This document shows positions 35,593 to 44,240 of a DNA stretch of 64,000 nt, piece by piece (the first letter of the stretch is position 1; every line of letters begins with the position of its first letter). Source of the DNA: RUG14130 sp045598325 (lineage in GTDB: Bacteria > Bacillota > Clostridia > Christensenellales > Aristaeellaceae). The stretch spans positions 1-64,000 of the forward strand of contig JAZLLT010000057.1 of NCBI GenBank assembly GCA_045598325.1, read 5' to 3'. The notes beneath the pieces are model-generated. The model saw only the letters and a list, made by a program, of their open reading frames with translations. It ran no database searches and was not told the DNA's origin. A program made the translations under genes and the position numbers.

Positions 35593-35934
35593 ATGAATGA
35601 GATTATCCGTTCCATCGAGGAAGCCCAACTCAAGAAGGATGTGCCTTCTTTCAGCATCGGAGACACCGTTAAGGTTGAAGTCAAGGTTGTTGAAGGCAGC
35701 CGTGAGCGTCTGCAGGCTTTCGAGGGCGTAGTTATCGCTCGTCGTAACGGATCTTGCCGCGAGACTTTCACCGTTCGCCGCGTTTCCTATGGCGTAGGCG
35801 TTGAGCGTACTTTCCCGCTGCATTCTCCGCGTGTCGATTCCATAACCGTTACCCGTCGTGGTAAGGTTCGCCGCGCCAAACTGTACTACCTTCGTGAGCG
35901 CAGTGGCAAAGCCGCTAAGGTTAAGGAAGCATAA
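35593..35934 (+). CDS. rplS: 50S ribosomal protein L19
   Basis: 113 residues, normal length. Family run: P-S-F-S-I-G-D-T-V-K-V-E-V-K-V, R-L-Q-A-F-E-G-V-V-I-A-R, F-T-V-R-R-V-S-Y-G-V-G-V-E-R-T-F-P and K-V-R-R-A-K-L-Y-Y-L-R. It sits at the 30S-50S interface. Own promoter, structured leader and terminator make it a single-gene unit ahead of the rbgA group. Confidence 0.98.
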   Translation: MNEIIRSIEEAQLKKDVPSFSIGDTVKVEVKVVEGSRERLQAFEGVVIARRNGSCRETFTVRRVSYGVGVERTFPLHSPRVDSITVTRRGKVRRAKLYYLRERSGKAAKVKEA

Positions 35935-35944
35935 TGCACCCACA

Positions 35945-35973
35945 ACAGAGGCCGCAATGCGGTCTCTGTTTTT
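35945..35973 (+). terminator. terminator of rplS
   Basis: 11-bp stem from ACAGAG inward (one G-T pair) with loop AAT and T-run at 35969-35973. Confidence 0.88.
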
Positions 35974-35998
35974 ATCTATTGAATTTTGAGAGGAATCT

Positions 35999-36844
35999 AT
36001 GTCTGAAATCAACTGGTTTCCCGGTCATATGGCGAAAACCCGCCGCCTGCTCGAAACGCAGATCAGGGCGGTGGACGCGGTCATCGAACTCTGTGACGCG
36101 CGCGCGCCTTACGCAACCCGCAATCCCGATCTAATCAGGCTCATCGGGAACAAAACCCATATCCTGATTATGAACAAAGCCGACCTTGCGGATGATACCG
36201 TCACGAAGAGTTGGCTCAAATACTATGAGCAGAAAGGTGTTTCCGCTATGGCGTTCCAGTCCACGGGCAACCGCGTGAAAGATGTCTTTGCGATGATCGA
36301 AAAGGCATCCGCGGCAAAAGTGGAGCGGATGAAAGCGCGCGGCGCCAACAAAACCATCCGCATCATGGTCGTGGGAATCCCGAATGTCGGAAAATCGACT
36401 TTCATCAATAAACTGCACGGACAATCTGTGGCCAAAGCTTCAGACCGTCCCGGTGTCACCCGTTCCAATCAGTGGGTGAAAATCAATCCTTATCTGGAAC
36501 TGCTCGATACTCCCGGCATGCTCTGGCCGAAACTGGAAGATCAGGCAACGGCAAAGCGGCTTGCCTATCTGGGTTCCATCAAGGACGACATCATGAACAC
36601 GGAAGAACTGGCGACGGAACTTTTGAAGGAACTGCTCGTCATAAAACCGGAAGCCGTCATCAGCCGCTATAAACTGACCGACCTTGACAACGAAGAAACA
36701 ACGCTGCTCGAGAAATGCTGCAAGGGCAGAGGCTGGCTGCTTTCCGGCGGACGCTTTGATACCGAGCGCGCAGCCGCGCTGATCCTAGATGAATTCCGTG
36801 CCTGCAAGATGGGGAAATTGTCTTTGGAAAGGATCGGAATCTAG
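35999..36844 (+). CDS. rbgA: ribosome biogenesis GTPase RbgA (YlqF)
   Basis: 281 residues. Circularly permuted GTPase: opening INWFPGHMAKTRR, G4 N-K-A-D near 59, then G1 G-I-P-N-V-G-K-S near 127 and G3 D-T-P-G near 175. A C-terminal ANTAR-like helical domain follows. RbgA drives late 50S assembly. GAGAGGA precedes ATG 35999. rplS-rbgA-rnhB is a standard Firmicutes order. Confidence 0.97.
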   Translation: MSEINWFPGHMAKTRRLLETQIRAVDAVIELCDARAPYATRNPDLIRLIGNKTHILIMNKADLADDTVTKSWLKYYEQKGVSAMAFQSTGNRVKDVFAMIEKASAAKVERMKARGANKTIRIMVVGIPNVGKSTFINKLHGQSVAKASDRPGVTRSNQWVKINPYLELLDTPGMLWPKLEDQATAKRLAYLGSIKDDIMNTEELATELLKELLVIKPEAVISRYKLTDLDNEETTLLEKCCKGRGWLLSGGRFDTERAAALILDEFRACKMGKLSLERIGI

Positions 36845-36845
36845 T

Positions 36846-37472
36846 ATGGCAAGAGAAAGCGCGCAGGAAAAACTATTGCGCCTCACGCAAATCGAACGAG
36901 CGGAAAATGAAAAAGCGGGACGCGTTCTGATGATTGCCGGAATCGACGAAGTGGGGAGAGGCCCGCTCGCGGGTCCGGTTGTTACGGCATGCGTCAGCAT
37001 GAATCTTGACCGTCTTGTTCCGGGCGTGGACGATTCCAAGAAACTGTCGGAGAAGAAGAGGGAAGAACTCTATTCGCTTATCATGGAAAACGCGGACTAC
37101 GCGAAAACCGCATGGATCTGGCAGGATGAAATCGACAGAATCAACATCCTGAACGCCACGAAAAAGGCGATGGAGACCTGCGCGGCAGACTTCAAAGGCG
37201 ATCTCATCCTCGTGGACGCGGTCGAAGGAATCCTGCTTCCCTGTGCGCATAAAAGCATCATTCACGGCGATGCGATGAGTTACATGATCGGCGCGGCTTC
37301 CATTGTCGCGAAGGTCGAGCGTGACCGTTATATGGCTGAGATGGACACGAAATATCCGGTGTACGGCTTTGCCGCCAACAAGGGATACGGCACCGCGCAG
37401 CACATCGAGGCAATCAAAAAGTACGGTCCCTGCGAACTGCACAGAAGAAGTTTCATCACTAAATTCATCTGA
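36846..37472 (+). CDS. rnhB: ribonuclease HII
   Basis: 208 residues from ATG 36846, one base after the rbgA stop; the upstream in-frame extension lies wholly within rbgA. Catalytic block G-I-D-E-V-G-R-G-P-L-A-G-P (Asp and Glu), a later L-V-D-A-V-E-G and the C-terminal H-R-R-S-F. It nicks RNA in RNA/DNA hybrids and at single ribonucleotides. No good Shine-Dalgarno, so it is probably coupled to rbgA. Confidence 0.96.
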   Translation: MARESAQEKLLRLTQIERAENEKAGRVLMIAGIDEVGRGPLAGPVVTACVSMNLDRLVPGVDDSKKLSEKKREELYSLIMENADYAKTAWIWQDEIDRINILNATKKAMETCAADFKGDLILVDAVEGILLPCAHKSIIHGDAMSYMIGAASIVAKVERDRYMAEMDTKYPVYGFAANKGYGTAQHIEAIKKYGPCELHRRSFITKFI

Positions 37473-37473
37473 C

Positions 37474-37833
37474 ATGAACACAAAACAGATCGGCGATTTC
37501 GGAGAAGATTATACCTGCGCCTATATAAAGGAGCAGGGCATGCGCGTGCTCAAACGAAATTTCCGCTTCGGCAGGGAAGAAATCGACATCATCGCCGAAG
37601 ACAAAGGCACGATCGTGTTTATCGAAGTAAAAGCGCGCGGAGGCGTCGCATACGGTCTCCCCGCGGAAGCGGTCACGAAATCCAAGCAGAGATCCATCAT
37701 CCGCGCGGCCACGGGATATCTGAAGATCAACGGTTTCCTCAACCGTTCCGTGCGGTTCGATGTGGCGGCTGTACTGGATGATGAAATCAAGTATATCAAA
37801 AACGCTTTTGATACAACGGGGATGTACAGATAG
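37474..37833 (+). CDS. yraN: YraN family (UPF0102) nuclease-like protein
   Basis: 119 residues from ATG 37474, one base after the rnhB stop. Family pattern: G-D-F-G-E-D-Y, R-N-F-R-F-G-R-E-E-I-D-I-I-A-E-D and I-V-F-I-E-V-K-A-R, the E-I-D...E-V-K core of a restriction-endonuclease fold. Role in the cell is unsettled. Place between rnhB and comM is conserved. Confidence 0.93.
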   Translation: MNTKQIGDFGEDYTCAYIKEQGMRVLKRNFRFGREEIDIIAEDKGTIVFIEVKARGGVAYGLPAEAVTKSKQRSIIRAATGYLKINGFLNRSVRFDVAAVLDDEIKYIKNAFDTTGMYR

Positions 37834-37834
37834 T

Positions 37835-40800
37835 ATGAAAAAGATATTTGCGCTGTTTGCGGCGATAATGCTCTGCGTTTCCGCTTTTGCCGAGAACCTG
37901 GTCATCAATCCGGAATTTTCCGTGGATGACAGCGGACTGTATGTGGATGACTGGTATGGGGAATCCTACCGCAGCGAGAACAGTCAACTGTATCTCGATA
38001 CGGACCTGAATGCGCTTGCCATCTATTCCTATGACATGAATGACGCGCGCTGGATGCAGTATCTGGATGTAAAGGGAAATACCGTCTACCGCTTCTCCTG
38101 CGAGATCATGGCAAGCGGCATCCCGCACGACGGGCGCGGCGCCAATATTTCCATACTCAATACGAATGTCTATTCCGAATCCGTTTATGAAACGGAAGGG
38201 GAATGGCAGGAAGTTTCTTTCTACGGAAAAACGCAAAAAGAGCAGGATGAGATCACTCTTTGCCTGCGCCTCGGCGGATACAGCGGAGACAATACCGGAA
38301 ACGCGTGGTTCCGGAATATCCGCGTGGAAAAAGCGAAAGCACCGGCCGGCGAAACGCCGCAGTCGCTTGCAACATTTGAACCCGCAAAACACGCCGAAAC
38401 AAAAACGGTAGTAAGCGGACTACCCGAACGCAATACCGAGATGTGGTGCCTGTTTGCGGGCATCACCGTATTCGTGTTTTTCTTCCTCATGTGCAGAGTC
38501 AAGGACCTGAACAGGGAAGAGATGAAACTGCAGAAGGAAGAACACAATACCGCAGGTCAGATGATTTCATTTATCACTCTGATGGTTGTTTCGTTTATTC
38601 TGCGTATTTTCATTTCCGCGAAAGTCCACGGGTATCATGTGGACATCAATTGTTTTGCCTGCTGGAGCGATTCCATGGCAGAAAACGGGTTCAATTTCTA
38701 CGCAGACGGCGGATTCTGTGATTATCCTCCGGTCTATATGATGTTGCTCGGCATCATCGGAAAGATCCGAACTCTTTTCCGTATTCCCTTTGAATCTACC
38801 GCCCATATTGTCCTCATCAAACTGATTCCGGAACTCTGCGACATGGCAGCTGCCGTGTGCGCGTATTTCCTGTTCCGCAAAAAGGCAGGGCATACCCGCG
38901 CGATGCTGCTTTGCTGCGCGATTGCATTGAGTCCCGCGTTTATCGCCGACAGCGCGGCGTGGGGACAGGCGGACAGCGTGATGAGTTTCATTCTCTGTAT
39001 CGCTGTCTACGCGGGCATGAACGGCGCCTGGCAGTATGCGCTGCCCGTGTTTGCGCTATCGGTCCTCACCAAACCGCAGGCACTCATGTTCGGACCTATC
39101 GGACTGATTGTGTGTGCTGTTGATATCATCTGCAACAAAAAACAATGGAAAAAGGCGCTGATCGGCGTGTTTGCCGCCTTTGCGCTCATCTTTATTGTCA
39201 GCCTGCCGTTCTCCCGGAATATTTGCATTGCGGAAGGCGATACGGGAATTGTCCACATACTCGCGTCTCCCTTTGCGTGGATATGGAAACAACTGTTCGG
39301 AGCGGCGAACGGATACCGCTATCTCACCGTCAATGCCTGCAATCTGTATGAATTGCTTGATAAGAACTGGAATCAATTGAGCGGCGGAGGACTTGCCTTC
39401 TTCGCTTGGGCGATGTTCGGTCTATCCTATGTCATCACGGCGGCTCTTGCGGTTATCGGCAGGAAGCGCAATTATCTGCCGCTTCTCGGTTCTCTGCTCA
39501 TCGCGCTTCTGTTTGCGTTCGCTCCCATGATGCACGAAAGGTATTTGTTCCCCGTGCTCATGCTGTGCGTACTCGCGTATACCGAACTCAAAGACAAGAG
39601 GATCCTCGTCTATCTCGGTTTTGCAACGGCAACGGAATTCCTCAATATCATCCTTGTGCTCCTCTGGGGCATGACACCGGGGTTTGAAACGAGCGGTCAC
39701 CTGCAGGGAAGCGAGCAGACGCTGAACGCCATTGTATCCGCCTGCAATGTTGCCCTTGCTATGTATCTTCTGTATGTCACGGCAGATATCATATTGGCAA
39801 AGCACATCCGCCGACTGACCTTGAAAGGGGAGTGCTCGAAGGAGAAAGCGGAATGGCTGAACAATGTTTCTTCGGACTATAAACTGCATATTAAGAAGCG
39901 AGATGCCTTGCTGATGGCAGGTGTGACGCTCCTTTATTCCCTGGTTGCTTTCACAAATCTCGGCAATACGGTGTCACCGCAGAGTGCGTGGACGAACACC
40001 GAGTTCCGCGAGCAGGTCGTGTTCGATCTCGGTGAGGAACGCACTTTCCGATTCACTTATTTCGGCGGCATTTCTTCCGTACACTTTACCGTTGCACTTT
40101 CAAATGACGGAGAGAACTGGTCGGAAGAAAACTACGCGGAATTTGCCGACGGCATGATGTATAACTGGATGTGGTATGTGCCAAAGACCTATTCGGGCGG
40201 CGCGTTCGCCAATGCATCCGAACCGCTTGAAACCGCAACCGGCGGAGCACAGGTGACCTATGCCGATTATTCCGTTTCGCATCCTCTGCAGACCGCGCGT
40301 TATCTGCGCATCACGGCGGAGGGCGTCGGGCTCATATTGAACGAGGTCGGCTTCATCGACGCGGATAGCGAATGCCTCTATCCCGTACATAATGTCTACG
40401 GAACGGTCGAAGGAACCGATTATTCTGTTCTCATCGACGAGCAGAGCATGGTACCCATCTATCCGTCATACATGAACAGCATGTATTTCGATGAGATCTA
40501 TCATGCCCGCACGGCATACGAAATGCTGCACGGGTTCAGCGCCGGCAAGATTCTCGAGTGGTCTCATCCGCATCTCGGGAAACTCATCATTGCACTCGGC
40601 ATCAAAATTTGCGGAATGACGCCCTTCGGCTGGCGCTTTACCGGAACACTGTTCGGCGCTCTGATGCTGCCGGTTTTTTACCTGCTCATCAAGCAACTGA
40701 CCGGGAAGAGCAATCTGTCCTTCCTCGGAATGGTATTGATGGCGCTGGATTCCATGCACTTTACCCAAACGCGTCTTGCAACAGTCGATACCTATGCGGT

Positions 40801-41725
40801 GTTTTTCATCATGTTGATGTATCTGTTCATGATCAGATACTACAAGATGAATCTGCATCGGGACAAGTTCATAAAGACGCTCGTTCCGATTGCGCTTTCC
40901 GGCTTCTTCATGGGCTGCGCGTGGAGCGCGAAGTGGACGGGTATCTATGCATCCGCCGGTCTTGCGGTCATCTTCTTCCTGACTGTCTTCCAAAGGATCC
41001 GCGAATACCGCATTCTGAAAGATAATGACTTTGAATCTGACGGCTTTGGGTGGAAACTGCTTGTTACGCTCCTTTGCTGCATCATCTTCTTTGTCGCCAT
41101 TCCCGTACTGATGTATTACTTCAGTTATTACTGGCATTTCCGCACCAGCGGCGGTCTCACCGTCGGAAAAGTGTGGGAACTGCAGAAGCAGATGTACGGC
41201 TATCATTCGGGGCTCGTGGATGATCATTTCTTTAAGTCTCCGTGGTATCAGTGGCCTTTCATCGGAAAACCCATGTGGTACTACTCTGCCGACATCGACT
41301 ATACCGGGCGGGGAATCGTTTCCTCCATTTCCTGCATGGGTAATCCCGCGGTATGGTGGACAGGCATCATTGCCTTTATCATCTGCCTTGCAATTTTGGC
41401 GGTCAGAAGGAAAACGGATCACCGTCTCCTGATCATCGCGATCGGCTTCGCGTCCCAGTTCCTGCCCTGGGTGCTGGTTCCGAGATCCACTTTCATCTAT
41501 CACTACTTTGCTTCCGTGCCGTTCATCATCATGGCAACGGTACTGCTGATCGAATATTTCGAGAGCAAATACAGGAAGGCGGCCTTCGTTACATCAGTTT
41601 GCCTGATGTGTGCCGCGCTCATCCTGTTTGCCATGTTCTATCCGCTGGAATCGGGCGTCAAATGTTCCTATGACTACGCGATGCTGCTTCGCTGGTTTGA
41701 CTGGTATAACTTCGCTCTGCAATAG
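37835..41725 (+). CDS. double GT-C glycosyltransferase fusion (PMT-like C-terminus)
   Basis: 1,296 residues from ATG 37835, one base after yraN. Order: signal peptide (1-19); carbohydrate-binding-like jelly roll (20-160); transmembrane helix near 205; first GT-C membrane domain (about 245-650) with Asp270 in H-V-D-I-N-C and a C-D-Y-P-P-V-Y-M loop; a helix near 695; a discoidin-like beta domain (about 720-865); and a second GT-C domain (about 880-1296) with D886-E887 in F-D-E-I-Y-H-A-R and E-W-S-H-P-H-L-G-K, as in GT39 protein O-mannosyltransferases. It would move sugars from a polyprenyl-phosphate donor outside the membrane. Fusion of two GT-C modules is notable. Confidence 0.78.
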   Translation: MKKIFALFAAIMLCVSAFAENLVINPEFSVDDSGLYVDDWYGESYRSENSQLYLDTDLNALAIYSYDMNDARWMQYLDVKGNTVYRFSCEIMASGIPHDGRGANISILNTNVYSESVYETEGEWQEVSFYGKTQKEQDEITLCLRLGGYSGDNTGNAWFRNIRVEKAKAPAGETPQSLATFEPAKHAETKTVVSGLPERNTEMWCLFAGITVFVFFFLMCRVKDLNREEMKLQKEEHNTAGQMISFITLMVVSFILRIFISAKVHGYHVDINCFACWSDSMAENGFNFYADGGFCDYPPVYMMLLGIIGKIRTLFRIPFESTAHIVLIKLIPELCDMAAAVCAYFLFRKKAGHTRAMLLCCAIALSPAFIADSAAWGQADSVMSFILCIAVYAGMNGAWQYALPVFALSVLTKPQALMFGPIGLIVCAVDIICNKKQWKKALIGVFAAFALIFIVSLPFSRNICIAEGDTGIVHILASPFAWIWKQLFGAANGYRYLTVNACNLYELLDKNWNQLSGGGLAFFAWAMFGLSYVITAALAVIGRKRNYLPLLGSLLIALLFAFAPMMHERYLFPVLMLCVLAYTELKDKRILVYLGFATATEFLNIILVLLWGMTPGFETSGHLQGSEQTLNAIVSACNVALAMYLLYVTADIILAKHIRRLTLKGECSKEKAEWLNNVSSDYKLHIKKRDALLMAGVTLLYSLVAFTNLGNTVSPQSAWTNTEFREQVVFDLGEERTFRFTYFGGISSVHFTVALSNDGENWSEENYAEFADGMMYNWMWYVPKTYSGGAFANASEPLETATGGAQVTYADYSVSHPLQTARYLRITAEGVGLILNEVGFIDADSECLYPVHNVYGTVEGTDYSVLIDEQSMVPIYPSYMNSMYFDEIYHARTAYEMLHGFSAGKILEWSHPHLGKLIIALGIKICGMTPFGWRFTGTLFGALMLPVFYLLIKQLTGKSNLSFLGMVLMALDSMHFTQTRLATVDTYAVFFIMLMYLFMIRYYKMNLHRDKFIKTLVPIALSGFFMGCAWSAKWTGIYASAGLAVIFFLTVFQRIREYRILKDNDFESDGFGWKLLVTLLCCIIFFVAIPVLMYYFSYYWHFRTSGGLTVGKVWELQKQMYGYHSGLVDDHFFKSPWYQWPFIGKPMWYYSADIDYTGRGIVSSISCMGNPAVWWTGIIAFIICLAILAVRRKTDHRLLIIAIGFASQFLPWVLVPRSTFIYHYFASVPFIIMATVLLIEYFESKYRKAAFVTSVCLMCAALILFAMFYPLESGVKCSYDYAMLLRWFDWYNFALQ

Positions 41726-41736
41726 GGGAGGACTGC

Positions 41737-43266
41737 ATGCTCGCCAAAACACTTTGCTACGCACTCAACGGTATTGACGGGATCGCCATCACCGTAGAAT
41801 GTAATATCATGAACGGGATGCCGGCGTTTGAAATCGTCGGTCTGCCCGATCTCGCGGTGAAGGAATCCCGGGAACGGATCAAGTCCGCTCTCAAAAGTTG
41901 CGGAATCGATTTCCCGGGAGACCGCGTCATTATCAATCTCGCGCCTGCCGACATCAAGAAGGAAAGCGCGTCATTTGACCTGCCCATCGCCATAGCCATT
42001 CTGGCGTGCGTAAAACACTTAAATCCCGAATCCATACGAAATATCGCCATCATGGGTGAAATGTCGCTGGACGGCATTCTGCGGCCTGTGAGAGGCGCTC
42101 TGCCGATGGTGATTACCGCCCGTGCGGATAAGATCAAAACGGTGATCCTTCCAAAGGCAAATGCGCAGGAGGTATCGTGCGTGGAAGGGATTGAGGTCAT
42201 TGCCGCAAATACCTTATGGGAAGTGATTTCACATCTTTCGGGCAAAATGCCCATTGAGCCGGTCAGGACAGTCACCTATGCGCAGCTGCTCGGTGAAAGA
42301 GTCTATGCCTCCGATTTCATGTATGTCAAAGGACAGAAGAGCGCGAAACGCGCTCTTGAGATCGCCGCGGCGGGCGGGCACAATGTGCTGATGGTCGGCC
42401 CTCCGGGCAGCGGAAAAACATTGATGGCGCGCTGCGTGCCTTCAATCCTTCCGGACATGACATTTGAAGAGGCGCTCGTAACCACGCGCATCCATTCCGT
42501 CGCCGGAAGTGTACCGGAAAAAGGACTTTTGACGGAGCGCCCGTTCCGTTCACCGCACCATACCGCTTCTCATGTATCTCTGGTCGGCGGAGGGCTACAC
42601 GCCGTTCCGGGTGAAATCAGCAAGGCACATAACGGCGTATTGTTCCTTGACGAACTGCCGGAATATAACCGTGATGTACTGGAAGCGCTGCGGCAGCCGA
42701 TGGAAGACGGGTTTGTCACCATCACGCGTGTTCAGGCACAGAGCACTTATCCATCGGAATTCATGCTCATCTGCTCCATGAATCCGTGCCCCTGCGGGAA
42801 TTTCGGCTCCCGCGTCAATCCCTGCCGCTGTTCGCCTAATGACATCAAACGGTATTTGAGCCGCATTTCGGGACCGCTCCTCGACCGCATCGACATGCAC
42901 ATCGAAGTGGAATCCATCTCGCCCGAAAGACTGTCTTCTGCAGAAGAAGGTGAAGATTCGGCATCGATCCGCGCAAGAGTGGAAAAGGCGAGGAATCTGC
43001 AGAGAGAACGATATGCCTCGCAGCAGATCACCTGCAACGCCCGTCTCGGTGCCGGAACGATCAACCAATACTGCAAACTCGATCCGCAGGCAAAAGATAT
43101 CCTGAATGCCGCCAGCGAAAGAATGGGACTTTCCAACAGGGCATACACCCGCGTCATCAAGGTGGCACGCACCATTGCAGACCTTGCCGGATGTGACATC
43201 ATCACCGCTGCGCATATCTCGGAAGCACTGCAATATCGTTCCATTGATGACAAATACTGGAGGTAA
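41737..43266 (+). CDS. comM: YifB/ComM family AAA+ (Mg-chelatase-like) protein
   Basis: 509 residues. N-terminal Lon-like domain (M-P-A-F-E-I-V-G-L-P-D-L-A-V-K-E-S-R-E-R), Walker A G-P-P-G-S-G-K-T near 222, Walker B L-F-L-D-E-L-P-E, and a zinc-like C-x-C-x..C-R-C block (MNPCPCGNFGSRVNPCRCSP). ComM-type proteins help branch migration during DNA uptake and recombination. GGGGAGGA precedes ATG 41737. comEC lies 5 kb downstream. Confidence 0.93.
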   Translation: MLAKTLCYALNGIDGIAITVECNIMNGMPAFEIVGLPDLAVKESRERIKSALKSCGIDFPGDRVIINLAPADIKKESASFDLPIAIAILACVKHLNPESIRNIAIMGEMSLDGILRPVRGALPMVITARADKIKTVILPKANAQEVSCVEGIEVIAANTLWEVISHLSGKMPIEPVRTVTYAQLLGERVYASDFMYVKGQKSAKRALEIAAAGGHNVLMVGPPGSGKTLMARCVPSILPDMTFEEALVTTRIHSVAGSVPEKGLLTERPFRSPHHTASHVSLVGGGLHAVPGEISKAHNGVLFLDELPEYNRDVLEALRQPMEDGFVTITRVQAQSTYPSEFMLICSMNPCPCGNFGSRVNPCRCSPNDIKRYLSRISGPLLDRIDMHIEVESISPERLSSAEEGEDSASIRARVEKARNLQRERYASQQITCNARLGAGTINQYCKLDPQAKDILNAASERMGLSNRAYTRVIKVARTIADLAGCDIITAAHISEALQYRSIDDKYWR

Positions 43267-43268
43267 AT

Positions 43269-44147
43269 ATGATTATTTCCACTGCGCTTGAACACGGATA
43301 TACCAACGGACTTACTTACCGGGAAACCGTGCAGGCAATGAAAAATGCCGGTTTTGAAGGCATCGATCTTTCTCTTTGCAAACATCAGATGGACAAAACT
43401 AACTATATCACAGATGAATGGACGGAGGATGTGCTTGCGCAGGCGGAGGAAGCGAAGAATGCGGGACTCGTCATCGCGCAGTGCCATCTGCCGTATTATC
43501 CCGGACATCTCGATAATCCCGGAAACGGTACCGTGGCGGAACTTATCGACCTCCTTGTTCCGCAGTATGAACACGCGCTCAAAGCGGCGCGGAAAGCGGG
43601 CGCGATCATCTGCGTCGCGCATCCCGTCTGCTATCTGGACAGCCGTGAGAAGACCGTCGATGCCAATATCGCGATCTTCCGTGAAATCATCGGCATCATG
43701 GAAGATAACGGTCAGAAACTGGCAATCGAGAACTGCTTTGCCCGCCGTCACAGTCAGTATGTGACTGCGTACATCGAGCAGAAGGAAACCATCACGGACA
43801 TCATAAACGGTATCGGATCCGATAATGCCGGTGCCTGTATCGATACGGGTCACGCGAATATCTTCCGCTATGACATCAGCGAAATGGCTAAGTACTACGG
43901 GGACAAACTGTTTGCCCTCCATGTCAATTCCAACGCGGGACACGATGAGCATGCCATCCCGTACAACATCGCGGGCTGGTGTGAGCGGATGGATTTCTTC
44001 AAGTTTACGAAGACCTTGAATGAAATCGGCTTTTCCGGTGCTTATAATCTGGAAATCAGCGGCGGAAAGTTCCCGAAAGAAGTCGCGCCTCTTTTCTATA
44101 ACTATGCCGCGGGTGTGGCAAGGTATCTTGCGGATTACAAAGAGTAA
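43269..44147 (+). CDS. sugar phosphate isomerase/epimerase-like TIM barrel
   Basis: 292 residues of xylose-isomerase-like TIM barrel: E-x-G-Y-T-N-G-L, F-E-G-I-D-L-S-L, I-E-N-C-F-A-R near 158 (Glu), C-I-D-T-G-H-A-N near 193 (Asp, His), L-H-V-N-S-N-A-G-H-D-E-H-A-I-P and N-L-E-I-S-G-G near the end. These carboxylates and His residues match the divalent-metal site of the family. Substrate unknown. GGAGG precedes ATG 43269, 2 bases after comM. It lies just upstream of fucI, so a sugar role is likely. Confidence 0.88.
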   Translation: MIISTALEHGYTNGLTYRETVQAMKNAGFEGIDLSLCKHQMDKTNYITDEWTEDVLAQAEEAKNAGLVIAQCHLPYYPGHLDNPGNGTVAELIDLLVPQYEHALKAARKAGAIICVAHPVCYLDSREKTVDANIAIFREIIGIMEDNGQKLAIENCFARRHSQYVTAYIEQKETITDIINGIGSDNAGACIDTGHANIFRYDISEMAKYYGDKLFALHVNSNAGHDEHAIPYNIAGWCERMDFFKFTKTLNEIGFSGAYNLEISGGKFPKEVAPLFYNYAAGVARYLADYKE

Positions 44148-44175
44148 TCCTCTTTCATGAAAACGCGCATGGGGC

Positions 44176-44204
44176 TTGCAATATCGCGGGAAGCATTGTA
44201 TAAT
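44176..44204 (+). promoter_or_regulatory. sigma-A promoter of fucI
   Basis: TTGCAA (44176-44181), 17-bp spacer, TATAAT (44199-44204); 36 bases before ATG 44241. This separates fucI from the upstream comM group. Confidence 0.85.
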
Positions 44205-44240
44205 ATTATTTGAATAAGAACTTTACGGAGGTATTGTTTC

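Noticed and set aside
36789..36845. N-terminal extension of rnhB
   Set aside because: It lies wholly within rbgA, and the ATG one base after the rbgA stop gives a normal RNase HII.
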